This document shows, one piece after another, positions 50,054 to 57,683 of a DNA stretch of 64,000 nt. The position numbers were made by a program, and so were the translations under genes. The DNA comes from Streptomonospora wellingtoniae (GTDB taxonomy: Bacteria > Actinomycetota > Actinomycetes > Streptosporangiales > Streptosporangiaceae): the NCBI RefSeq assembly GCF_031845375.1, contig NZ_JAVREK010000003.1, positions 186,001 through 250,000 of the forward strand. Reading direction: 5' to 3'. How positions within the stretch are numbered: the stretch's first letter is position 1; the number at the start of each line of letters is the position of its first letter. The notes beneath the pieces are model-generated. The model was given only the letters and a program-made list of their open reading frames with translations. It was not told where the DNA came from and did not search any database.

Positions 50054-50893
50054 TCAGCCGCGCTCGGGCGGGCCGTCCCAGCGGGCGACGCCGGCGAGCC
50101 CCGACACCTGCTGGGAGGTGTAGTGGGGCTGGTCGTCGCGCGGGCGCCAGTCGGACAGGTGCACCACCCCGGGCGGCACCGGGGACACGTCGGAGAAGAA
50201 CGCCCTGATCTCGTCCTGCGTGCGCACGCGCAGGTTCGCGCTGGAGGAGCGGTACTCCTGACTGGCGTATTCGGCCCGGTCGGGGTGGCTGTCGGACTCG
50301 GCGTGGCTGATGACCAGGTAGGAGCCGGGCGCCAGGTGCTCCAGGTGGCGCCGCACCAGGTCGTAGGGGTTCTGGTCGTCGGTGACGAAGTGCAGCAGCG
50401 CCAGCATCAGCAGGCCGACCGGGCGATCGGGATCGATGCGCGCGGTCAGCTGGGGCCGGCCGTAGAGCCCCTCGGGGTCGCGCATGTCGTGCTGCACGAC
50501 GCCGGTCAGCTCGGGGTCGTCGGCCAGCAGCGCCTCGGCGTGCACGCGCACGGCGGGGTCGTAGTCCACGTAGACCACGCGCGCACCGGAGTGGTGGCGG
50601 CGGGCGACCTCGTGGACGGGGTCCTGGGTGGGCAGGCCCGAGCCGATGTCGATGAACTGGTCGATCCCCTGCTCGCAGAGGAAGTCCACCGCCCGCCCCA
50701 GGAACAGCCGGTTGGCCACGGCGCTCTGCCTGGTCTCGGGCAGGCTCTGCATGATCCGGTCGCCCAGCTCCCGGTCGACCGCGTAGTTGTTCTTGCCGCC
50801 CAGGTAGTAGTCGTAGAGCCGGGCGGGGCTGGGGACCGTGGTGTCGATGCCGGCGGGCGGGGCCGGATCGGGGGTGGAGGGCGCGTCGGCCAT
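50054..50893 (-). CDS. DUF574-type SAM-dependent methyltransferase (copy C)
   Basis: 279 residues: ARLYDYYLGGKNNYAVDRELGDRIM, FIDIGSGLPTQDPVHEVARR, VVYVDYDPAVRVHAEALL, and C-terminal VVHLSDWRPRDD. It is more divergent than copies A and B and has no repeat beside it. ATG 50893 lacks a good ribosome-binding site nearby; a GGAGG lies too far upstream, so the start is less certain. Confidence 0.88.
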   Translation of the reverse strand: MADAPSTPDPAPPAGIDTTVPSPARLYDYYLGGKNNYAVDRELGDRIMQSLPETRQSAVANRLFLGRAVDFLCEQGIDQFIDIGSGLPTQDPVHEVARRHHSGARVVYVDYDPAVRVHAEALLADDPELTGVVQHDMRDPEGLYGRPQLTARIDPDRPVGLLMLALLHFVTDDQNPYDLVRRHLEHLAPGSYLVISHAESDSHPDRAEYASQEYRSSSANLRVRTQDEIRAFFSDVSPVPPGVVHLSDWRPRDDQPHYTSQQVSGLAGVARWDGPPERG

Positions 50894-51087
50894 GGGGAAC
50901 CCGTTTCCATGCGTGCAGAAATACGGCGATTCAGGAGGAACCTCCTCGACTGCAGCCACTCTAGAGCCAGTCCGCTCATCCCGCGATCCCTTGCCATGCC
51001 GGGCTTTGCGGCCTCGCCCGTTCGCCGCGCCGCGCCGCCGGTGTCCGTGCCGGGCCGTCGGCGGGCGCAGCGCGGCCCGGCCGCCGC

Positions 51088-51846
51088 TCAGCGCGTCAGC
51101 TGCCGCCCGCCGGCGACGGAGAGCACCTCGCCGTTGACGTGGCCGTTCGCGCCGGAGCCGAGGTAGGCCACGGCGCCGGCGACGTCCTCGGGGGTGCAGA
51201 TGCGGCCCGTCGGGGTCTTCTCCCCCTCGGCCTCGACCGCGGAGCGGCCCATCCGCGGGTGGTCGAGCGCGCGCCGTGTGAGAGTGAATCCGGGCCGCAC
51301 GACGTTGGTGAGAACGCCGTGACGGGCCTCGCGCACGGCGAAGACCCGGGCGGCGGCCTCCAGCGCGCCCTTGGCGGCCGGGTAGGCGGCGGCCGCGGGT
51401 ATCGGCTGGTCGAGCACGTCGGAGGAGACCAGCACCACGCGCCCCCACCCGGCGCTGCGCATCGCCGGAAGCGCCGCCTCCACCAGCGCTACGGGACCGG
51501 CGGCGTTGGCGGCGAGCCCGGCGGTCAGGTCCTCCCAGCTGTACTCGAAGGAGGAGGGCCAGGCGACGGCGTTGGCCACCACGATGTCGGCGCCGCCCAG
51601 TGTCCGCTCCACCTCGGCCACGGCCCGGGCGGCGGATTCGGGGTCGGCCTGGTCCAGGTGCACGCCCACCGCCCGTGCGCCCGCCGCTTCGGCGGCGCGC
51701 ACCGACTCCTCGGCGCCCGTGCGGTCGCTGTGCCAGCCCACCGCGACCGCGGCGCCCTCCGCGGCGAACGCGGAGACGATCGCGCGGCCGATGTCCCCCG
51801 ACCCACCGGTGACCAGGACTGTCCTGCCGTTGAGCTTCAGATCCAT
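51088..51846 (-). CDS. SDR-family oxidoreductase
   Basis: Classical short-chain dehydrogenase of about 252 residues: VTGGSGDIGRAIVSAFA (cofactor motif), VVANAVAW in the N-N-A-G position, VLVSSDVLDQ, catalytic YPAAKGALEAAARVFA, and a C-terminal GHVNGEVLSVAGGRQL. ATG 51846 has a GGGAAG upstream; 51858 is possible. Divergent from a MarR gene with repeated boxes between, so likely MarR-regulated. Confidence 0.9.
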   Translation of the reverse strand: MDLKLNGRTVLVTGGSGDIGRAIVSAFAAEGAAVAVGWHSDRTGAEESVRAAEAAGARAVGVHLDQADPESAARAVAEVERTLGGADIVVANAVAWPSSFEYSWEDLTAGLAANAAGPVALVEAALPAMRSAGWGRVVLVSSDVLDQPIPAAAAYPAAKGALEAAARVFAVREARHGVLTNVVRPGFTLTRRALDHPRMGRSAVEAEGEKTPTGRICTPEDVAGAVAYLGSGANGHVNGEVLSVAGGRQLTR

Positions 51847-51863
51847 TTCGCTTCCCATTCAGA

Positions 51864-51888
51864 TAGCCGACTACTTATTAGCCGACTA
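51864..51888. promoter_or_regulatory. Two TAGCCGACTA boxes in direct repeat, candidate MarR operator
   Basis: TAGCCGACTA at 51864-51873 and 51879-51888, a 15-bp period; each box is a short dyad (TAG...CTA). They fill the 62-bp space between the divergent SDR and MarR genes and overlap a TATACA-like -10 for the MarR gene. Confidence 0.62.
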
Positions 51889-51908
51889 TACACCAGTACG
51901 ATGGTCGA

Positions 51909-52370
51909 GTGGAAAGCGAAGAGGCCAGGCGGGTCAACCGCGCGCTGAACAAGATGGGCAAGCTCTACCGCGAGGTGAAGTCCCGCAAGCTCGCCGAGCT
52001 GGGCCTGCACCCCGGCCAGGACGTGCTCCTGTGGCTGCTGGCCCAGGAGGAGGGCGGCATGACCGTCTCGCAGCTCGCGACGCGCCTGGGCATCGAGCCT
52101 CCGACGGCCACGCGGACCCTGGCGCGGCTGGAGAAGCGGGAGCTGTTCCGGCGCGAGCCGGTGCTGGCCGACCGGCGCCAGGTGCGCATCGTCCTGACGC
52201 AGGAGGCGCGCCGGCTCGTGCCACGCATTGAGGCCGTCTGGGACGAGCTGGCCGAGGAGGCCTTGGGCGGACTGGCGCGCGAGCGGCGGGAGGCCGTCGT
52301 CGAAGCGCTGGAAGAGGCCGGCGACCGGCTCCGCGGGCAGGTGGAGGAGTCGGTCCTGGCGGAGGAGTGA
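51909..52370 (+). CDS. MarR-family transcriptional regulator
   Basis: 153 residues with the MarR winged helix: LGLHPGQDVLLWLLAQEEGGMTVSQLATRLGIEPPTATRTLARLEKRELFRREPVLADRRQVRIVLTQEARRL. The wing carries the usual D-x-R. Start is GTG 51909, probably near-leaderless. It likely represses the divergent SDR gene in response to a small phenolic or drug-like ligand. Confidence 0.9.
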   Translation: MESEEARRVNRALNKMGKLYREVKSRKLAELGLHPGQDVLLWLLAQEEGGMTVSQLATRLGIEPPTATRTLARLEKRELFRREPVLADRRQVRIVLTQEARRLVPRIEAVWDELAEEALGGLARERREAVVEALEEAGDRLRGQVEESVLAEE

Positions 52371-52397
52371 GCCGGCGCCCGTTCGGCCGCGGCCCTG

Positions 52398-52436
52398 CCG
52401 GGAGGGGCCGGCGCGCCGCGCGCCGGCCCCTCCCGG
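52398..52436. terminator. Perfect 18-bp hairpin between convergent genes
   Basis: CCGGGAGGGGCCGGCGCG pairs with CGCGCCGGCCCCTCCCGG around CCG, between the MarR and Nramp-like stops. Confidence 0.82.
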
Positions 52437-52441
52437 CCCGC

Positions 52442-53698
52442 TCACACGGCGGTGAGCTGGCTCCATACCTCGTTGCCGCACAGCACGAGGAAGAGCCCGC
52501 CCGCCACGGTCAGGGCGACGTTGCTCAGCACGCCGTTGCGCCACTCCTGCGGTGTGCGGCTGGTGTTCAGCAGCCACATCAGGGTGAAGGCGAGGAAGGG
52601 CATGAACGCCGAACCGAGCACGCCGTAGGCGATGACCAGCTGGATCGGCTTGTCGAACAGAAGCAGGAGCATGGACGGGAACGTCAGCCACAGCAGGAAG
52701 GCACGGAACTCCCAGCTGGACTCGCGCTCCTCGACCGGCCGGTCGGGGCGCCCGCGGATGTTGCCCACGAAGTCGGCGAACATCAGGCTGACGCCGTGCC
52801 AGACACCCAGCAGCGAGGAGTAGGCGGCGGCGAAGAAGCCGATGAGGAAGAGCACCGAGACGAACGTCCCGAAGCGCTCCTGCAGCACCTCGCCCACCTG
52901 CAACAGGCCCTCGTCGCCTTCGGCGAGCGCGATCTGGGCGCTGTGCAGCAGTTCGCCGCCGACGACCAGCATCGCGACGACGAACACGCCGGTGGTGATG
53001 TAGGCGACCCGGTTGTCCAGGCGCATCATGCGGATCCAGCCGGCGTCGCGCCAGCCCTTGGCGTTGCACCAGAAGCCGTAGGCCGCCATGGTGATCGTGC
53101 CGCCGACGCCGCCGATCAGGCCGAGGGAGTAGAAGAGCGAGTCGGGCGGGGCGGTCGGCACCAGTCCGGCCGCCATGGAGCCCAGGTCCGGCACGAGGTA
53201 GATCGCCAGTCCGACGACGGTGACGAACAGGACCCCGATCAGCACGGTCATCACCCGCTCCAGCACGGGGTACCGGTTGAACCACACGAAGGCCAGGCCC
53301 GATATACCGGCCAGCACCGCGAACACCCACAGGGGAACCGAGGGGAACAGCGCCTGCAGAGGCAGCGCCGTCGCCGACATCGCGGTGGCGCCGTAGACGA
53401 AACCCCAGATCACGATGTAGGGGCCGAAGAAGACGAACGTCCACAGGCCCATCCCGCGCCAGCCGTCGAATATGGTCTGGCCCGAGGCCAGGTGCCAGCG
53501 CCCAGTGGCCTCGGCCAGCGCGATCTTCACGATGCAGCCGACCACGACCGCCCACAGCAGTGTGTATCCGAACCGCTCACCCGCCACGAGGCTGGCGACC
53601 ATGTCGCCCGATCCCACACCCGTGGCGGCCACGACGATCCCCGGACCGATCAGCCGCCATCTGGGCTTGTGCTGCTCCTGTCGCTGCTGTTGCACCAC
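52442..53698 (-). CDS. Nramp-related transporter with altered metal-site motifs
   Basis: Membrane protein of about 418 residues with eleven hydrophobic segments in the Nramp/APC fold, beginning RLIGPGIVVAATGVGSGDMVASLVAGERFG. Canonical Nramp metal ligands are D-P-G-N in helix 1 and M-P-H in helix 6; here helix 1 reads GVGSGDM and helix 6 TITMAAYGFW, so neither motif is intact. Mn/Fe transport is therefore doubtful, and Mg2+ or a non-metal solute is possible. GTG 53698 (AAGGGG upstream) is chosen; GTG 53770 would add 24 residues. Confidence 0.82.
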   Translation of the reverse strand: MVQQQRQEQHKPRWRLIGPGIVVAATGVGSGDMVASLVAGERFGYTLLWAVVVGCIVKIALAEATGRWHLASGQTIFDGWRGMGLWTFVFFGPYIVIWGFVYGATAMSATALPLQALFPSVPLWVFAVLAGISGLAFVWFNRYPVLERVMTVLIGVLFVTVVGLAIYLVPDLGSMAAGLVPTAPPDSLFYSLGLIGGVGGTITMAAYGFWCNAKGWRDAGWIRMMRLDNRVAYITTGVFVVAMLVVGGELLHSAQIALAEGDEGLLQVGEVLQERFGTFVSVLFLIGFFAAAYSSLLGVWHGVSLMFADFVGNIRGRPDRPVEERESSWEFRAFLLWLTFPSMLLLLFDKPIQLVIAYGVLGSAFMPFLAFTLMWLLNTSRTPQEWRNGVLSNVALTVAGGLFLVLCGNEVWSQLTAV

Positions 53699-53820
53699 GA
53701 GATGCCCCTTCGAGGTAGTCGCGCCGGGTGAGGGTGCCGCGGCGTAGTGCGATTCCACGACATTTCCCACATCGGAGGCAACCCGTGCAGGGCGGCATGT
53801 TCGCAGGGGCCCGGGGATCG

Positions 53821-53843
53821 TCCGGCCGCGCGGTGCGGCCGGA
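53821..53843. terminator. Perfect 9-bp hairpin after the AhpD-like gene
   Basis: TCCGGCCGC pairs with GCGGCCGGA around GCGGT, 63 bp beyond the AhpD-like stop on the minus strand. Confidence 0.55.
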
Positions 53844-53906
53844 GGGGAAGCCCGCCGACCGCACCGCGCCGTCCGAACTGCTGGTACCGCTCGACGAGCT
53901 ACTCGA

Positions 53907-54380
53907 CTATGCGAACTGGCCGGGCCGGTAGTCGCCGGCGGGGTTCTGGACGACGACGTTCAGGCGGTTGAAGGCGTTGATGACGGCGATCGCTGACACC
54001 AGGGCGACGAGCTGGTCCTCGTCGAAGTGCTTGGCGGCGCCCTCCCACGCCTCGTCGGTCACGCCGCCGACCGCGTCGGCGATGCGGGTGCCCTGCTCCG
54101 CCAGCTCCAGGGCGGCGCGCTCGGCCTCGGTGAAGACCGAGGCCTCCCGCCAGGCCGCGACCAGGTTGAGGCGCGTCTGCGTCTCGCCCGCGGCCAACGC
54201 CTCCTTGGTGTGCATGTCGACGCAGAAACCGCATCCGTTGATCTGGCTCGCGCGGATCTTCACCAGCTCCTGCGTCGCGCCCGGCAGCGGCGATTCCGCG
54301 AGCACCTTGCCCGTCGAGCTGAGGTGCTTGAGGATCCTGCCTGCGGTGGGGTTGTTCCAGACGTCCAAACGGGGCTCCAT
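53907..54380 (-). CDS. Carboxymuconolactone decarboxylase/AhpD-family protein
   Basis: 157 residues with the AhpD-type redox motif CGFCVDMHTKEALAAGE (C-x2-C-x3-H) after LVKIRASQING, and ERAALELAEQGTRI later. Such proteins act as alkylhydroperoxidase-like antioxidants. ATG 54380 has AAGGAG upstream. The decayed repeat copy 8 lies in its upstream region. Confidence 0.9.
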   Translation of the reverse strand: MEPRLDVWNNPTAGRILKHLSSTGKVLAESPLPGATQELVKIRASQINGCGFCVDMHTKEALAAGETQTRLNLVAAWREASVFTEAERAALELAEQGTRIADAVGGVTDEAWEGAAKHFDEDQLVALVSAIAVINAFNRLNVVVQNPAGDYRPGQFA

Positions 54381-54467
54381 GCCGGACTCCTTCTCCTGGC
54401 TCGGGGTGTGGGCCTACACATCAAGGACGCTGCGGCCCGGCCGGATGTGACACACGCGCGAACCGTC

Positions 54468-54522
54468 GATCCAGCGGCCATCGGAATGGAAAGCGATTTC
54501 CATTTGCGGTGGCCACAAGAAC
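54468..54522. repeat. Dispersed palindromic element, copy 8 (decayed)
   Basis: The 55-bp spacing is kept, but both arms have drifted: left GATCCAGCGGCCATCGG, right GCGGTGGCCACAAGAAC. The centre is well kept (TGGAAAGCGATTTCCA, palindromic except the middle) and the left flank ACCGTC matches copy 7. About two thirds of arm bases agree with the consensus. Confidence 0.72.
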
Positions 54523-54560
54523 AGCGGCGATGAGCAGGGCGGAGACCGCAGCAGGGGCGC

Positions 54561-55484
54561 TCAGCCGCCGCGCAGGTGGTCGCGCAGTCGGCGGGCGGTG
54601 CGGCCCATCAGCGCCTCGGCCGCGGGCTGGACGGTGGCGGGCACACGCGAGGCGGTCAGTGCGGCGACAGCGAACGCCTGGCCATCGGCGTGCTCGACCA
54701 CGCCGAACTCGTGCCGCAGGTTCAGCAGGGTGCCGGTCTTGGACGACCAGGCGGCCGCGTCGGAGGCGAAGTCGGGGGCCAGCCGCTGCCGCAGCGTGTT
54801 GGCGCCCATCAGTTCGCGTACCCGCTCGGCCACCTCGGGATGGACCGCGGAGGGCCGCCACAGCGCCTGCAGCAGCTCAACCAGCGCCCGCGCCGAACCG
54901 GCGTTGGCGCGGGTCGCATCGAGCAGGGCCAGGCCGTGCCCGCGCCCGGGCGTGCCGGCCTGGATGGCCAGAGTGTGCGCCAGGTGCGCCTCGCCGGGGT
55001 CGAGGCGCTCGGCCGGTGTCTCGTGCAGCCCGCTGAGTGTGTGGCGCACACTGAGCCCGCGAAGGCCCGCCGACTCCAGCCACCGGGCGACCCCGGCAGG
55101 CGGGGTGAGCGCGAAGAGGGCGTCGGCGGCGGCGGTGTCGCTGATGGAGGTGCTCAGGTAGACGAGGTCCTCCAGCGCCGCCCACGCGGGATGGCGGAAC
55201 CTGGTCAGTCCCATCGGCCCGGGAGTGGTGACGCGGCCCGGTTCCACCCGGATGGGCTCCGCGCCGTCCAGTTCACCCCGGCGCACCCGCTCCAGGGTCG
55301 CGGCCGCCAGGGGCACCTTGACCAGCGAGGCGATCGGGTGGTCGAGGTCCGGGTCGATGCCGATCTCCTCCCCGGTCCCCAGATCGCGCACCAGGAAAGA
55401 GCCGTGCAGACCGCCCTCGTCGAGTTCGCGGCGGACGTCGCGGAGCAGGGCGGACTCGCCGCCGCCGAACGGGCCCGGGCTCAC
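54561..55484 (-). CDS. blaB: BlaB-like penicillin-recognising (serine beta-lactamase fold) protein
   Basis: 307 residues of the class A beta-lactamase fold without a signal peptide, so probably cytoplasmic. SLVK gives the S-x-x-K pair, SISDTAAAD replaces S-D-N, and SSKTGTLLNLRHEFG holds K-T-G; the Omega-loop Glu is not evident. GTG 55484 overlaps the LysR stop (GTGA). This matches the Streptomyces cacaoi arrangement in which BlaB, with a LysR partner BlaA, is needed for induction of the divergent beta-lactamase BlaL and does not itself hydrolyse penicillin. Confidence 0.82.
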   Translation of the reverse strand: MSPGPFGGGESALLRDVRRELDEGGLHGSFLVRDLGTGEEIGIDPDLDHPIASLVKVPLAAATLERVRRGELDGAEPIRVEPGRVTTPGPMGLTRFRHPAWAALEDLVYLSTSISDTAAADALFALTPPAGVARWLESAGLRGLSVRHTLSGLHETPAERLDPGEAHLAHTLAIQAGTPGRGHGLALLDATRANAGSARALVELLQALWRPSAVHPEVAERVRELMGANTLRQRLAPDFASDAAAWSSKTGTLLNLRHEFGVVEHADGQAFAVAALTASRVPATVQPAAEALMGRTARRLRDHLRGG

Positions 55485-56338
55485 CGGCGCTCCTCCGCGC
55501 CGCGGTCGGCCCCGAGGCAGGCGGCCAGACCCTCCGCGAGTTCGCGCTCGATGCGCTCGGCGTCCTCGCCCTCCCCGGCGGCGACGGCGTAGCCGCGCAC
55601 CGGGGCGATCCCGCCCGCCGGACGCCAGTGGATGCCCAGTTCGGCGGAGTCCAGTACGTGCGCCGCGGCGGTGGTGAAGGCCGAGGCCACCGCGATCTGG
55701 GCGGGCTGCAGGCCCACCGACTCGCCGAGCCGCCGGACACGGTCGCGGATGTGGGGGACGTCGTCCTCGGGCTGGATCCACACGCGGCGCCGCACCTCGG
55801 AGTCGCCCCGGCCCACCCGCAGCGTCTCCAGGTGGACTGCCGCGGATCGGGGTTCGGCCACGCTCGCCAGCCCCAGCGGTACGCGCCATGCTGCCTCGTC
55901 GGCGGGCACGGCGGCGACGGACGCGCGCACCTGCCGCGTGCGCAGCAGGTCCTCCCGCACCCGCGGGGGTGCGGGGTGCAGGTCCAGCCGGACATCTTGT
56001 CGCAGCGCGTCTGCCCCCAACTGCGCCAGCTCGCGCGTGCCGCACACGTCGGGCACCGCCAGCCGCAGCGGTGCGAGGCGGGCGCGTTCGGCGTCGTGCT
56101 CCATGGCCTCGGCCAGGGCGACCAGCCGCCGGGCCGAGGGCAGCATGTCGCGGCCGAAGGGCGTGAGGATGGCGCGGCGGGTCGAGCGGTCGAACAGCCG
56201 CCCGCCCAGATGTCGCTCCAGCGAGCCGATGCGGCGGCTGGCGACCGGCTGCGGGATGCGGGCGGCCGCCGCGCCGAGGGTGAAGCTGCCGCGTTCGCTC
56301 ACGTAGACGAACGCCACGCAGGCGCCGACGAGGTCCAT
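55481..56338 (-). CDS. blaA: LysR-family regulator of beta-lactamase (BlaA/AmpR-like)
   Basis: 285 residues. N-terminal HTH: ACVAFVYVSERGSFTLGAAAARIPQPVASRRIGSLERHLGGRLFDRSTRRAILTPFG. An effector domain follows with a conventional PLRLAVPDVCGTRELA strand. It is divergent from the beta-lactamase gene and translationally coupled to the BlaB-like gene, the order reported for S. cacaoi blaL-blaA-blaB. ATG 56338 starts 12 bp from a T-N11-A box. Confidence 0.87.
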   Translation of the reverse strand: MDLVGACVAFVYVSERGSFTLGAAAARIPQPVASRRIGSLERHLGGRLFDRSTRRAILTPFGRDMLPSARRLVALAEAMEHDAERARLAPLRLAVPDVCGTRELAQLGADALRQDVRLDLHPAPPRVREDLLRTRQVRASVAAVPADEAAWRVPLGLASVAEPRSAAVHLETLRVGRGDSEVRRRVWIQPEDDVPHIRDRVRRLGESVGLQPAQIAVASAFTTAAAHVLDSAELGIHWRPAGGIAPVRGYAVAAGEGEDAERIERELAEGLAACLGADRGAEERR

Positions 56339-56349
56339 GGCCTGATCTT

Positions 56350-56364
56350 ATGCCGGAAGCGCAT
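56350..56364. promoter_or_regulatory. LysR T-N11-A box, ATGC-N7-GCAT
   Basis: A dyad with the exact T-N11-A geometry of LysR operators, in the 209-bp space between blaA-like and beta-lactamase genes and nearest to the blaA-like start, as expected for autoregulation. Confidence 0.6.
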
Positions 56365-56547
56365 GGGAACCGCTGTTTGCGTCTTGGACGGCATCAGCGG
56401 GCGCGGCAAGACTGTGCTGCGTGGCCGCCGAACGGGGGCCTCCCGTCCGCGCGCAGGGCGGCGCCGGGGGCTCCCGCGCCCGGTCACGGCATCGGAGCCG
56501 CATGCGCGCGGCCGGCAGAGTTCGCACCAGAGGAAGGCTTCACCCAT

Positions 56548-57489
56548 ATGAACCTCCGATTCCGCCGGGGTGCGGGACTGACCGCGGCCGCCGCGCTCGC
56601 CCTCGCCCCGCTCGCCGGATGCGCCGCCGACGAGGCCGCAGCACCCTCCGCCTCCCCTGTCGCGGCGTCGACCCCGGCGCCGGACTCCGCCGCCTCTCCC
56701 CCGCGCGGCGAGTACGTGCCCGACCTGAAGCGGTTGGAGAGGGAGCACGACGCCGACGTCGGGGTCTACGCCCTCGACACCGGCTCCGGTGCGGCTGTTG
56801 CCTTTAACGCCGACGAGCGGTTCGCCTACGCCTCGACGCACAAGGTGTTCTCGGCTGGCGCAGTGCTGGAGCAGACGCCGATGGACGAGCTGGACAAGCG
56901 CATCACCTACACCGAGGACGACCTCCTTGAGTGGGCTCCGATCACCTCCAAGCACGTCGACGAGGGCATGGAGCTGCGCGAGGTGATCGACGCCGCGCTG
57001 CGCTACAGCGACAACACGGCGGCCAACCTGCTCTTCGAGGAGCTCGGCGGGCCGGACGGCCTGCAGGAGGCGCTGCATGGGATCGGCGACGAGACCACCC
57101 GCGTGGACCGGATCGAGCCCGGCCTCAACGACTGGGAACCGGGCGAGCTCCGGGACACGAGCACACCGCGCGCTCTGACATCCAGCCTGCGCGCCTACAC
57201 CCTGGGCGACGAGCTTCCCGAGGGCAAGCGCGAGATCCTCGTGGACATGATGCGCCGCAACACCACCGGCGACGCCGTCATCCGCGCCGGGGTGCCCGAG
57301 GGCTGGACGGTCGGCGACAAGACCGGGAGTGCCGACTACGGCACCCGCAACGACATCGCGGTGGTCTGGCCGCCCGATGACGCCCCCATCGTCATGGCGG
57401 TGCTGACCAAGCACGACGATCCCGACGCCGAGACCGACGACGCCCTGGTGGCCGAGTCGGCGGAGGTCGCGGTCGACGCGCTGGCCTGA
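56548..57489 (+). CDS. blaL: Class A beta-lactamase, lipoprotein
   Basis: 313 residues. Lipobox LAPLAGC (Cys about residue 26) indicates a membrane-anchored enzyme, followed by a Pro/Ala/Ser linker. Active-site elements are complete: STHK (Ser70/Lys73), SDN in RYSDNTAANLLF, Omega-loop Glu166 in RIEPGLNDWEPGE, and DKTGSADYGTRNDIAVV (K-T-G). ATG 56548 has GAGGAAGG about 10 bases upstream. Likely induced through the divergent LysR/BlaB pair. Confidence 0.94.
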   Translation: MNLRFRRGAGLTAAAALALAPLAGCAADEAAAPSASPVAASTPAPDSAASPPRGEYVPDLKRLEREHDADVGVYALDTGSGAAVAFNADERFAYASTHKVFSAGAVLEQTPMDELDKRITYTEDDLLEWAPITSKHVDEGMELREVIDAALRYSDNTAANLLFEELGGPDGLQEALHGIGDETTRVDRIEPGLNDWEPGELRDTSTPRALTSSLRAYTLGDELPEGKREILVDMMRRNTTGDAVIRAGVPEGWTVGDKTGSADYGTRNDIAVVWPPDDAPIVMAVLTKHDDPDAETDDALVAESAEVAVDALA

Positions 57490-57544
57490 CCGCCGGGAGC
57501 CCGCCCCACCACCGCACCCCCGAAGACGGTGGAAGGACGCACAA

Positions 57545-57584
57545 AACCTGGCCGCCCCACCGACTGAGGTGAAGCGGCCAGGTT
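57545..57584. terminator. 11-bp hairpin between convergent genes
   Basis: AACCTGGCCGC pairs with GCGGCCAGGTT across an 18-base loop, after the beta-lactamase gene and convergent to the ice-binding-like gene. Confidence 0.65.
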
Positions 57585-57683
57585 CATCGGTCGATCGGGT
57601 CACATACAGACCAGGGAGACATTCGCTTCGATCCTGAGTACCGCAGAGGATCGAATCCCTAGTTTCCGTGCACGATCAGGACA

